From assembly GCA_018433765.1 (NCBI GenBank), contig JAHDQO010000002.1, forward strand, positions 1 through 64,000: 64,000 bases of DNA, read 5' to 3'. Positions within the stretch are counted from its first letter, which is position 1. Each line of letters starts with the position of its first letter. The position numbers were made by a program, and so were the translations under genes. Under the pieces are notes generated by a model. That model searched no databases and was not told where the DNA came from. It saw only the letters and a list, made by a program, of their open reading frames with translations. The DNA is from Tissierellales bacterium (GTDB lineage: Bacteria > Bacillota > Clostridia > Tissierellales > Sedimentibacteraceae). Shown here one piece after another: positions 7,965 through 14,759 of the stretch.

Positions 7965-9458
7965 TTAATATTTCCAATCAATACTTATTTCCTTATCTTT
8001 TATATAAATCATATTGATAATCTTACTAGCAGTATCTTTTTTTTCTTGAATGCTTAAATCGTGCCATTTTTCTAATGCTCTTTCTACGTTTAGCACTTGG
8101 GGTATAGGAAACATATTATCATGTGATTCTTTTAATAAGTAATTTTGTAAATCCTGTTTTTCTGCTTCAAGTTTGTTTATTCTTTTGTTTATATATTTTG
8201 TAGTAATATTTTCTGCTTCTAACAAGCTGTCTATTAACTTATTAATTTTATTATCTATTTGTAATAGCTTTAACTTTATATTATTATCATAATTAGTTTG
8301 AATATTATTTTTATGCTTCTCGCTGCTTAATTCTTTTAATTTTAATAAAAAAACTGTTTCTACTGAATTTTCTATATCATTAACTCGCTTAGATTTAGCA
8401 TCACATACTTTTAACAGCGAATTTCCTATGCATCTGAAGTAAGAAATATCACCTGCTGTATTTATACTCATAGAATAATTACAGTATCCGCATTTAACTA
8501 AACCAGACAGCCATGTTTTTTTACTCTTACCGGTATTCTTTATTTGTTTGTTACTAGACAGCTTATTTTGACATACAATCCACGTTTTACTATCAATTAT
8601 ACCCATATGTGGTGCAAGTGAAATATGATAACCAGAGAGGCTTTTAAGCTTGTTACCTTGCGTTTGATTATCACCAAATGAGAATAAACCTTGTTTACCA
8701 TTGAATTCATTTATATCATTAACCATAATGCAGTTTTTTGATTGAAGAAAGCTGTATATATCTGCATCAGCTTTAACATAAACAGGATTTTTTAAAGTTC
8801 TGCTTATTTTATGAGAATCCCAGTTTTTATTTGAATGTGATTTTATGTTCTTGTCGTTCAGAAAAGTAGATATTTGTCTTAAAGACATATTTTCTTGAGA
8901 GTACATACGATACATTTCCTTTACTGTATCAGCATATTTATTAGGTACCAGCATGGCACTTTTTTTATTATCAATTATTGCTTCTTTTTTATCAAAACCA
9001 TAGGGCAAATTACCACCTAAAAACATACCCTTTTTACCTCTTGCATAATAAGCATCTTTAATTCTCTGCTGTATAGTTTCTCTTTCAAGTTGAGCAAAAA
9101 CAGCTGTAATATTTAGCATGGCTCTACCCATAGGTGTAGAGGTGTCAAATTTTTCTGTAACTGATACAAACTGAACGTTATGATTATTGAATACTTTCAT
9201 TATATTTGAAAAATCTAATAATGATCTGCTGATACGGTCTAGCTTATAAACTATGACTTTATGTATGATGCCTTTTTCTATATTTTGTATCATTTCTTCA
9301 AAAGCAGGACGTTTTATGTTACTGCCAGAAAAGCCTTTGTCAGTAAAAACTTTATAATTATTTTTTTTAGATACTTCTTTTTTACAAAATTCTATTTGAT
9401 ATTCTATTGAAATACTATCTTTTTTATCTATTGATTGTCTAGTATATATTGCTTCCAA
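7965..9458 (-). CDS. Large serine recombinase (site-specific integrase/excisionase)
   Basis: Enzyme that cuts and rejoins the att sites of the element. The catalytic domain (residues 1-150) has the nucleophile S9 in Y-T-R-Q-S and the active-site Arg segment D-R-I-S-R-S. A recombinase domain follows at about 155-265. A zinc ribbon (C-G-Y-C about residue 315, with two more cysteines some 25 and 32 residues later) and a coiled coil at about 385-430 complete the large-serine-recombinase plan; 497 aa is normal. The start is TTG at 9458, with only a weak AAAGAG site 10 bases upstream. The gene ends 37 bp from attL, as is usual for such elements. It is the same enzyme class as SpoIVCA of the skin element. 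No clear sigma-E or sigma-A promoter was visible. Confidence 0.95.
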   Translation of the reverse strand: MEAIYTRQSIDKKDSISIEYQIEFCKKEVSKKNNYKVFTDKGFSGSNIKRPAFEEMIQNIEKGIIHKVIVYKLDRISRSLLDFSNIMKVFNNHNVQFVSVTEKFDTSTPMGRAMLNITAVFAQLERETIQQRIKDAYYARGKKGMFLGGNLPYGFDKKEAIIDNKKSAMLVPNKYADTVKEMYRMYSQENMSLRQISTFLNDKNIKSHSNKNWDSHKISRTLKNPVYVKADADIYSFLQSKNCIMVNDINEFNGKQGLFSFGDNQTQGNKLKSLSGYHISLAPHMGIIDSKTWIVCQNKLSSNKQIKNTGKSKKTWLSGLVKCGYCNYSMSINTAGDISYFRCIGNSLLKVCDAKSKRVNDIENSVETVFLLKLKELSSEKHKNNIQTNYDNNIKLKLLQIDNKINKLIDSLLEAENITTKYINKRINKLEAEKQDLQNYLLKESHDNMFPIPQVLNVERALEKWHDLSIQEKKDTASKIINMIYIKDKEISIDWKY

Positions 9459-9655
9459 TATTTATCAACTCTTTAAATTTTTATTTTTTACTATATTATT
9501 CAAGTATCATACATAAAATAATAAAAAATTTAAGCTAAGCCATTTTAAATTTTACTTACATTAATTAAAATTAAGTTAGAAATCTTATTATTGGGGTATA
9601 ATACTTTCATATATTCATATAACAATTTTTAGCTAATCATCTAAGGGAGAATTTT

Positions 9656-10852
9656 ATGAAAACAAAAAAGTATAAAAATAGCAAATTTTATGTAAAGAAC
9701 AAGTATTTAGTTTTAGCTGGAGTATTACTTGCTCAAGTTACTATAGCAGGTCTTTATGCTTGGAGTATTTTTGGAACTGCTATTCAAGATGAAAGAGGAT
9801 GGGGAGCAGATGAAATTTTATTTACTTATGCACTTGCACAATTTGTATTTGCATTCAGTACTCTTTTCTCAGGAAGATTAGTAGACAAAAAAGGACCTAG
9901 ACCAGCACTTGTTATTGGAGGATTATTATATGGCGGCGGATTAATCTTATCTTCATTCACAACTTCTCCATTTATGCTATATATAACTTACGGAGTATTA
10001 ACTGGAGCTGGAGTTGGATTTGTATATGTATGTCCTCTTTCTACTTTAATCAAATGGTTTCCAAATAACAAAGGTATGATTACTGGATTATCAGTAGGTA
10101 TCTTTGGTGGAGGAAGTATCATTTTTAAAGAAGTTATTTCTAAATTTTTAGTAGGTTCAGATGTGTCTGGTGCATTCTTATATCTTGGTTTGATTTCTGT
10201 TATTTTAATATTAATTGGAGCAGTGCTAACAAATAACCCAGAAGGGTTTGTAAAGAAATCAACTGAAAAAAATGAAGAAGATTACACTACTGGTGAAATG
10301 ATAAAAACTCCTAAATTCTTCAAAACTTGGTTCATGTATTGGCTAGCAGTAATACCAGGATTACTAGTTTTAGGTGCTGCTAAAAACATAGGAATTGAAG
10401 TAGCGGGTTTAGATGCAACTTCTGCGGCAGAAATTATTTCTATACTTGCAATTTCAAATGCTGGAAGTCGTCTAGTTTCTGGAACTTTATCTGATAAGTT
10501 TGGTGTATTAAATGTATTAAAAGCAGTATTTGTAATTACAGTTGTTTCATTATTATCATTAAGCTTCTTAGCTGATATTAAACCAATGTTTTATTTTGGA
10601 TTAATTGGTGTTGCAGTTGGATATGGTGGATTTTTAGCATTATTCCCAACATTTATAAATCAAGAATTCGGCTCATTTAGATATGCATCTAACTATGGTG
10701 TAATATATCAAGCATATGGATTAGCTGCATTATCCGGTATCTTTATTAAAACAGCAGTAGGAAGTTTTACAAACACATTCATTATTTCTGCTATGGCTTC
10801 AGCGATTGGTCTAATATTATCATTCTGTATTAAAGAAAGAAAATCTGTATAA
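9656..10852 (+). CDS. OFA-family MFS transporter (oxalate/formate antiporter-like)
   Basis: Twelve-helix major facilitator protein of 398 aa. The first helix reads A-Q-V-T-I-A-G-L-Y-A-W-S-I-F-G and is followed by G-R-L-V-D-K-K-G-P-R, the MFS loop 2-3 motif; both are typical of the OFA branch. The substrate could be oxalate, formate or another small monocarboxylate; family membership does not decide it. AAGGGAG precedes the ATG by 7 bases, and TATAAT lies at 9597-9602 with a poor -35. It is cargo of the recombinase element, divergent from the recombinase gene, and has its own terminator. Confidence 0.85.
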   Translation: MKTKKYKNSKFYVKNKYLVLAGVLLAQVTIAGLYAWSIFGTAIQDERGWGADEILFTYALAQFVFAFSTLFSGRLVDKKGPRPALVIGGLLYGGGLILSSFTTSPFMLYITYGVLTGAGVGFVYVCPLSTLIKWFPNNKGMITGLSVGIFGGGSIIFKEVISKFLVGSDVSGAFLYLGLISVILILIGAVLTNNPEGFVKKSTEKNEEDYTTGEMIKTPKFFKTWFMYWLAVIPGLLVLGAAKNIGIEVAGLDATSAAEIISILAISNAGSRLVSGTLSDKFGVLNVLKAVFVITVVSLLSLSFLADIKPMFYFGLIGVAVGYGGFLALFPTFINQEFGSFRYASNYGVIYQAYGLAALSGIFIKTAVGSFTNTFIISAMASAIGLILSFCIKERKSV

Positions 10853-10981
10853 TTTGTTTATATTAGTAAAAGAGAATTCTTAAACTATTAATAATCTAAG
10901 AAAACTGAATAAAAAAATTATGAGAAATAAGTATAAAAATATTTAATTTTAATAAATAATTAGTGTTTGCTAGATAGATTT

Positions 10982-11028
10982 AAGTGGTTAATAATTAGTC
11001 AATTTGACAGTTATTAGCCACTTTTTTA
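10982..11028 (+). terminator. Intrinsic terminator after the OFA transporter
   Basis: A 13-base stem (AAGTGGTTAATAA pairing with TTATTAGCCACTT, one G-U pair) with a 16-base loop and a run of seven T. Confidence 0.8.
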
Positions 11029-11134
11029 ATATTCTTTAAAATACTATATGAAAACAATTACTATGAAATATAGTAATTTAAGTAATTATGTACAAGAGGT
11101 TATACATAAATTTAAACAAGAGAGGGTGATTAGA

Positions 11135-11287
11135 GTGCCTAAAAAGCAAAAAGCAAAATATAAAATAATAAATATTGTTCCTGAATTAACACAAGAAGAA
11201 CGGAGTGCAAGAAAACAGGAAGTGTTAAAGACACTCTATAAAATACGTCCTGACTTATTTGAAAATGTTAAAATTAATAATGAATAA
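11135..11287 (+). CDS. Small basic protein of unknown function in the recombinase element
   Basis: A 50-residue protein, Lys/Arg/Glu-rich, with P-E-L-T-Q-E-E-R in the middle and K-T-L-Y-K-I-R-P-D-L near the end. I choose the GTG at 11135 because AGAGG lies 9 bases upstream; a longer frame back to the ATG at 11048 exists without a ribosome site, giving 79 aa. I recognise no domain. Size and charge would fit a DNA-binding accessory factor of the recombinase, such as a directionality factor, but nothing in the sequence proves it. Confidence 0.5.
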   Translation: MPKKQKAKYKIINIVPELTQEERSARKQEVLKTLYKIRPDLFENVKINNE

Positions 11288-11416
11288 AATAATGAAATGT
11301 GTAGAAGTTAATAAGCATATAAAAAATGAGGACATGCGTATATTTGTAAATACTATAATAATTTAGGTTTATGGAATTAAAGATTAACTGATATTTTTAT
11401 AATCTAAAATAATTTC

Positions 11417-11445
11417 TTGTAAACACAAGTAATAAATGGTATAAT
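11417..11445 (+). promoter_or_regulatory. Promoter of the GNAT gene with a dyad over the -35
   Basis: TTGTAA at 11417-11422, a 17-base spacer and TATAAT at 11440-11445 with an extended TGG. The -35 region overlaps a small dyad, CTTGT-AAAC-ACAAG at 11416-11429, which could be an operator. Confidence 0.55.
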
Positions 11446-11525
11446 TTAACAATTAAAATGAATATATCGTACAATTAAATAAATATTGAATTTAATTTAT
11501 GTAATAATAATGAAAGGAGTAGTAT

Positions 11526-12149
11526 ATGTATAATCTCAATAATTTAAAGGTTAGAAACATTAAAAAAGAAGATGAAAAAGGTAGTGCAAAAGTTTTTTTA
11601 GAAGGGTTTAACAATAAAATTAAAAATTTATCACATATACCTGAAGAACGTACATATGATTTTTTAATTGATTTTGGAATTGTGAAAAATTATTATAAAG
11701 AAGGCTATTTTGTTGCTGAAGTAGATGGTGAGATTTTAGGTTTAATGCTCCTTAGATGGAAGGGGCAAGAAAAACAAGAAGATAAAGTGTTAGATTTTTC
11801 TGTATTAGTTAAAAAATATGGACTTCCGTTAGTTGTAAGAACTATGATTAAGGTAAATATAGTCAACTATAATCCTAAAAAAGGAGAAATGTATATAGAG
11901 CATATCGCAGTACTAGAAAAAGCTAGAGGACTTGGAATAGGAAGCATATTACTAGAGAGGGCTTTTAATATGGCTAAATCTAGAAATGATATAAATAAAG
12001 TAACGTTATCAGTTATAGAAGAAAATCATAGAGCTCATAAATTGTATAATAAGTTAGGATTTGAGGATACTCATGATACAACTAGCCTTTTAGGAAAATG
12101 GGCAGTTGGTGTGTATAAATTTACCAAAATGGAAAAGTGTATTGTATGA
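11526..12149 (+). CDS. GNAT-family N-acetyltransferase
   Basis: Acetyl-CoA-dependent acetyltransferase of 207 aa. The acetyl-CoA binding motif A is visible as A-R-G-L-G-I-G-S near residues 138-145, preceded by a beta strand I-E-H-I-A-V, and the late N-x-x-A-x-x-L-Y-x-x-x-G-F segment (H-R-A-H-K-L-Y-N-K-L-G-F) is present. The substrate cannot be read from sequence. AAAGGAG precedes the ATG. It is cargo of the recombinase element with its own promoter. Confidence 0.85.
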   Translation: MYNLNNLKVRNIKKEDEKGSAKVFLEGFNNKIKNLSHIPEERTYDFLIDFGIVKNYYKEGYFVAEVDGEILGLMLLRWKGQEKQEDKVLDFSVLVKKYGLPLVVRTMIKVNIVNYNPKKGEMYIEHIAVLEKARGLGIGSILLERAFNMAKSRNDINKVTLSVIEENHRAHKLYNKLGFEDTHDTTSLLGKWAVGVYKFTKMEKCIV

Positions 12150-12220
12150 TAAATTTTACTTTTGCTAAATAAAGATGCGAATAGGGTTTTTGCTTTGGAT
12201 AAATTACCATTATATAGTAC

Positions 12221-12249
12221 TTGAAATCAGCATATAATTACATTATAAT
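12221..12249 (+). promoter_or_regulatory. Promoter of the 79-aa gene at the right end of the element
   Basis: TTGAAA at 12221-12226, 17 bases, then a perfect TATAAT at 12244-12249; the start codon is 34 bases further on. Confidence 0.6.
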
Positions 12250-12282
12250 CGAACATAAGTTCTATATAAAGGAGTGAAAGCT

Positions 12283-12522
12283 ATGAAAGTTTTAAATCAT
12301 CCAATTGATGTTATAGCTGTATTTGATAAAGAGGGGAATATAAATCCTTATAAATTCAAGCATAAAAATATACCTATTGTCGTTCAAAAGGTGAAAAAAT
12401 ATTATGAAGAAAAGCTTGCAGGAAATAAGCGTATAGTTTTTATATGTGAGCATAATGAAGGGGATTTTTATGAACTTAAATATGAAATAGATAGTCATAA
12501 ATGGTATTTATTTAAGAGATAA
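12283..12522 (+). CDS. Small conserved-looking protein next to attR, function unknown
   Basis: A 79-residue protein starting M-K-V-L-N-H-P-I-D-V-I-A-V-F and ending L-K-Y-E-I-D-S-H-K-W-Y-L-F-K-R, with an alternating beta pattern. The ATG at 12283 is preceded by AAAGGAG at 8 bases; an in-frame GTG at 12274 overlaps that site and is rejected. The gene ends 25 bp before the right att core and overlaps the short out-of-place tail of the split gene by 15 bp. I know no function. Position and size make it a second candidate for a recombination directionality factor, but the fold could equally be that of a general small protein. Confidence 0.7.
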   Translation: MKVLNHPIDVIAVFDKEGNINPYKFKHKNIPIVVQKVKKYYEEKLAGNKRIVFICEHNEGDFYELKYEIDSHKWYLFKR

Positions 12523-13356
12523 TGAATATTGTGTTTTTATATTTTGTGATAGTACACATAGCTGCACAGGTACTACTATTTTCTTCTCACAAGTGATACA
12601 AAGTGAAATTATTAGATTAATTCTTACTGCTCCTGTAAACGGATCAATGTCTATGTCTCTTGTAATACTGTTTGTTGCAAGTCTTGCTTCACAGCTTATG
12701 TTACAGAATTCTGCAAAACGAGGTAAAAATGCTGTTTCAAATACTGATGGTATGCATAATTCAAAAAAGTTTGTTAAAACAAGTGGCTGACATGTTGGAG
12801 CTATTTCAACTTTTGAAGTTAAAGTTATTAAATTTTCTTTACATTTACGATCTATATAAACTACGTCTATTTCTACAATAATGTATCCTGTTATTTCTAT
12901 ATTTTGTGTACCAAATACAGGTGTACCTTCTTCAAATTCGTCGCAATATTCAGTATTAGCATAAATTAACTTTTCGCTAAATGTACCATCAGGACCTACT
13001 ACTTTGTAGTCACCTTTACAATTTTGAACAAATTCTGCTCCTGATAAAGTAGTAATTGGTTTGAGTTTCAAATTTTCTGGATCATCAATGTTTTTTGGAT
13101 TAAAGAATTTTCTGCATCGTATGTCTTCTATTCTGACAATATTTACATTTGGGCCTATAGATGGTTCAAAAAGCTGATCTGATACAGTTTTTAAACCCTG
13201 CAAATTAAAAAGTGCTGCATCAAATACTTTTTGTACATATATAGGTTCTGTTACAACATCACATAAAGAACCGTTCCATTTGCAACCTGTTTCTGCTGTA
13301 CAACATTTGTCTGATAAACCTAAACTTGCAGATTTTTTTCTATTTGAATTTTTCAT
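12508..13356 (-). pseudogene. 5' part of the interrupted gene, with a 12-residue tail read from the element
   Basis: The present frame gives 282 aa. Residues 1-270, up to V-Q-L-C-V-L-S, belong to the original gene; the last 12 residues (Q-N-I-K-T-Q-Y-S-L-S-L-K) are read from element DNA beyond the att core. The original end lies at 7782-7917. There is no signal peptide or membrane helix; the protein has about 15 cysteines, including a K-C-C-T-A-E-T-G-C start region and C-I-T-C near the end. AAAGGAGG precedes the ATG at normal distance. I do not know the family. A cysteine-rich cytoplasm-made protein in a spore former may be a spore coat or exosporium component, but this is inference. The shortened form may or may not be functional. 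Confidence 0.88.
12548..12558. repeat. Right attachment site core (attR)
   Basis: GATAGTACACA, identical to 7918-7928. The element-side arm carries ATTTTGT (12541-12547) and the host-side arm carries ACAGG (12566-12570). Together with attL this predicts attP arms ATTTTGT/ACAAAAT and attB arms CCTGT/ACAGG. Confidence 0.88.
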
Positions 13357-13562
13357 ACTAAACCTCCTTTAAATATACTTACTTACAATATATTCTTTTA
13401 TATTCTTCTTGTTACAAGTTAAAAAATAAAAACAAATATGGAAAAGTTGTTTAATTTATAATAAAATAGATATACAATTTAATAAATAGACGATTGCTTG
13501 TAAAAAATAAAGCTAGCAAAAGCTAAGTCAATATTAACTAATATAATTAAGGAGGAAACAAT

Positions 13563-14081
13563 ATGAGCAACCCAATAATTACAATAGAAATGGAAAGTGG
13601 AGATATAATTAAAGCCGAATTATATCCTGAAATAGCTCCGAATACTGTGAATAATTTTATATACCTAATAAAACAGGGATTTTATGATGGACTTATTTTT
13701 CACAGAGTAATTGAAAATTTCATGATACAAGGTGGATGTCCTCAAGGCAAAGGTATTGGAGGTCCAGGATATACAATTAAAGGTGAATTTAGCAGTAATG
13801 GAATAGAAAACAATTTAAAGCATACAGAAGGTGTTTTATCTATGGCAAGAGCACAGCATCCTGATTCAGCAGGTTCACAATTCTTTATAATGCACAAGAC
13901 AGCACCAAGCTTAGATAGGCAGTATGCAGGATTTGGTAAAGTTATAGAAGGTTTAAATGTAGTAAATAAAATAGCAAAAACAGAAACAGATTTTAGAGAT
14001 AAGCCAATTAATGAACAAAAAATAAAAAATGTAACTGTAGATACTTTTGGATCAGAATACAGCGAACCTGAAAAAATGTAA
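13563..14081 (+). CDS. ppiB: Cyclophilin-type peptidyl-prolyl cis-trans isomerase
   Basis: Cytoplasmic prolyl isomerase of 172 aa. The cyclophilin core is intact: F-H-R-V-I-E-N-F-M-I-Q-G-G (catalytic Arg in FHRV, Gln in the QGG segment), M-A-R-A, and S-Q-F-F-I. There is no signal peptide, so it acts in the cytoplasm. AAGGAGG precedes the ATG by 8 bases. It is divergent from the split gene and stands alone. Confidence 0.95.
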   Translation: MSNPIITIEMESGDIIKAELYPEIAPNTVNNFIYLIKQGFYDGLIFHRVIENFMIQGGCPQGKGIGGPGYTIKGEFSSNGIENNLKHTEGVLSMARAQHPDSAGSQFFIMHKTAPSLDRQYAGFGKVIEGLNVVNKIAKTETDFRDKPINEQKIKNVTVDTFGSEYSEPEKM

Positions 14082-14130
14082 AACAATATAACAAAATTAA
14101 TAAATGCTTTGAAAAATTACAATAGTTAGA

Positions 14131-14324
14131 CCACCTGGTTATCAGGTTGTCAGATTGTTGACAAAGTCAACAAGATGACAGGCTTTTGAGAAACTTGAAG
14201 TTCGAGGCGTGCCGAAAGCGAGTAAGCGGAGCGTATATAAAAATACGTGAGCATTCTCGATTGAGGCAACAACGATGAAATTCGGGTTTGTCAATAGCCT
14301 AACCACCTGGTTATCAGGTGGTCA
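14131..14324. repeat. Structured intergenic repeat flanked by 22-bp direct copies
   Basis: A 194-bp unit, more GC-rich than its surroundings, begins and ends with CCACCTGGTTATCAGG (14131 and 14303; the full 22 bases differ at one position). Each end copy is itself a dyad (ACCTG-GTTAT-CAGGT). Inside are TTGTTGAC-AAA-GTCAACAA and further short inverted segments around CGTATA and TACG. No open frame of useful length crosses it. From memory, similar segments recur between genes in clostridial genomes, so I call it a dispersed repeat; copy number cannot be checked here. Confidence 0.65.
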
Positions 14325-14332
14325 TAATTATG

Positions 14333-14626
14333 TTACAAGGATTTCAAGAATTCAGTTAGCAAAGTGCGCTGCTCTGGTGTTAATTTATAAAGAACCTTAA
14401 GACTTTCATCGTCTTTGAAACTTGTTAGAGCATCATCATCAAAAAAATCTTTCAAGCTTATATCTAATGCATGACAAATATGAGAAAGTGTTTCAATAGT
14501 TGGGTTTTTATTTCCTAACTCGATTTCTCTTAAGTAACTTTGTGATATACCTGCTTGATTTGCTAATTTATTTACTGTTACACCTTTTAATTCTCTTAAA
14601 TATTTAATTTTATCTTTTAATTTCAA
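14333..14626 (-). CDS. XRE-family helix-turn-helix regulator
   Basis: A 97-residue single-domain repressor type. The helix-turn-helix occupies about residues 8-62: K-L-A-N-Q-A-G-I-S-Q-S-Y-L-R-E-I-E-L-G-N-K-N-P-T, the classic Cro/CI layout, followed by a short acidic tail. The start is TTG at 14626 because GAGG lies 8 bases upstream; the longer frame from 14665 has no ribosome site. It is divergent from the SLH gene at 14760, whose promoter lies in the shared 133-bp gap, so it may regulate that gene or itself. Confidence 0.88.
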   Translation of the reverse strand: MKLKDKIKYLRELKGVTVNKLANQAGISQSYLREIELGNKNPTIETLSHICHALDISLKDFFDDDALTSFKDDESLKVLYKLTPEQRTLLTEFLKSL

Positions 14627-14694
14627 TAGATAAACCTCATTTTCATTATAAATATAGTTTAGCAATTTTTATATATATTATTACATTTATAGAG

Positions 14695-14723
14695 TTGACC
14701 TATTAATTTTATAATGGTATACT
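14695..14723 (+). promoter_or_regulatory. Strong promoter of the second SLH gene
   Basis: TTGACC at 14695-14700, a 17-base spacer and TATACT at 14718-14723 with an extended TGG. Confidence 0.65.
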
Positions 14724-14759
14724 TTCAAAGTAAAAAAATCAATCAAAAGGAGTAGAACA

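Larger units (their letters stand above)
7918..12558. mobile_element. 4.6-kb serine-recombinase element splitting a gene (skin-like intervening element)
   Basis: Bounded by direct repeats GATAGTACACA at 7918-7928 and 12548-12558, so excision removes 4,630 bp. Contents in order: large serine recombinase (minus strand, next to the left end), OFA-type transporter, 50-aa protein, GNAT acetyltransferase and 79-aa protein (all plus strand). There is no transposase, no long terminal inverted repeats, no phage structural genes and no replication or conjugation genes. Excision restores a 945-nt open frame on the minus strand. Compared with known intervening elements such as B. subtilis skin (48 kb) and C. 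difficile skin (about 15 kb), it is very small. Confidence 0.9.

Noticed and set aside
7918-12558. Insertion sequence or prophage as the explanation of the element
   Set aside because: No DDE transposase, no terminal inverted repeats and no phage structural or lysis genes; the enzyme is a serine recombinase and the boundary is a direct repeat inside a gene.
14131-14324. tRNA, tmRNA or CRISPR reading of the structured repeat
   Set aside because: No cloverleaf or CCA end, no tmRNA tag frame, and only two copies of the 22-bp segment 172 bp apart, without regular spacers.
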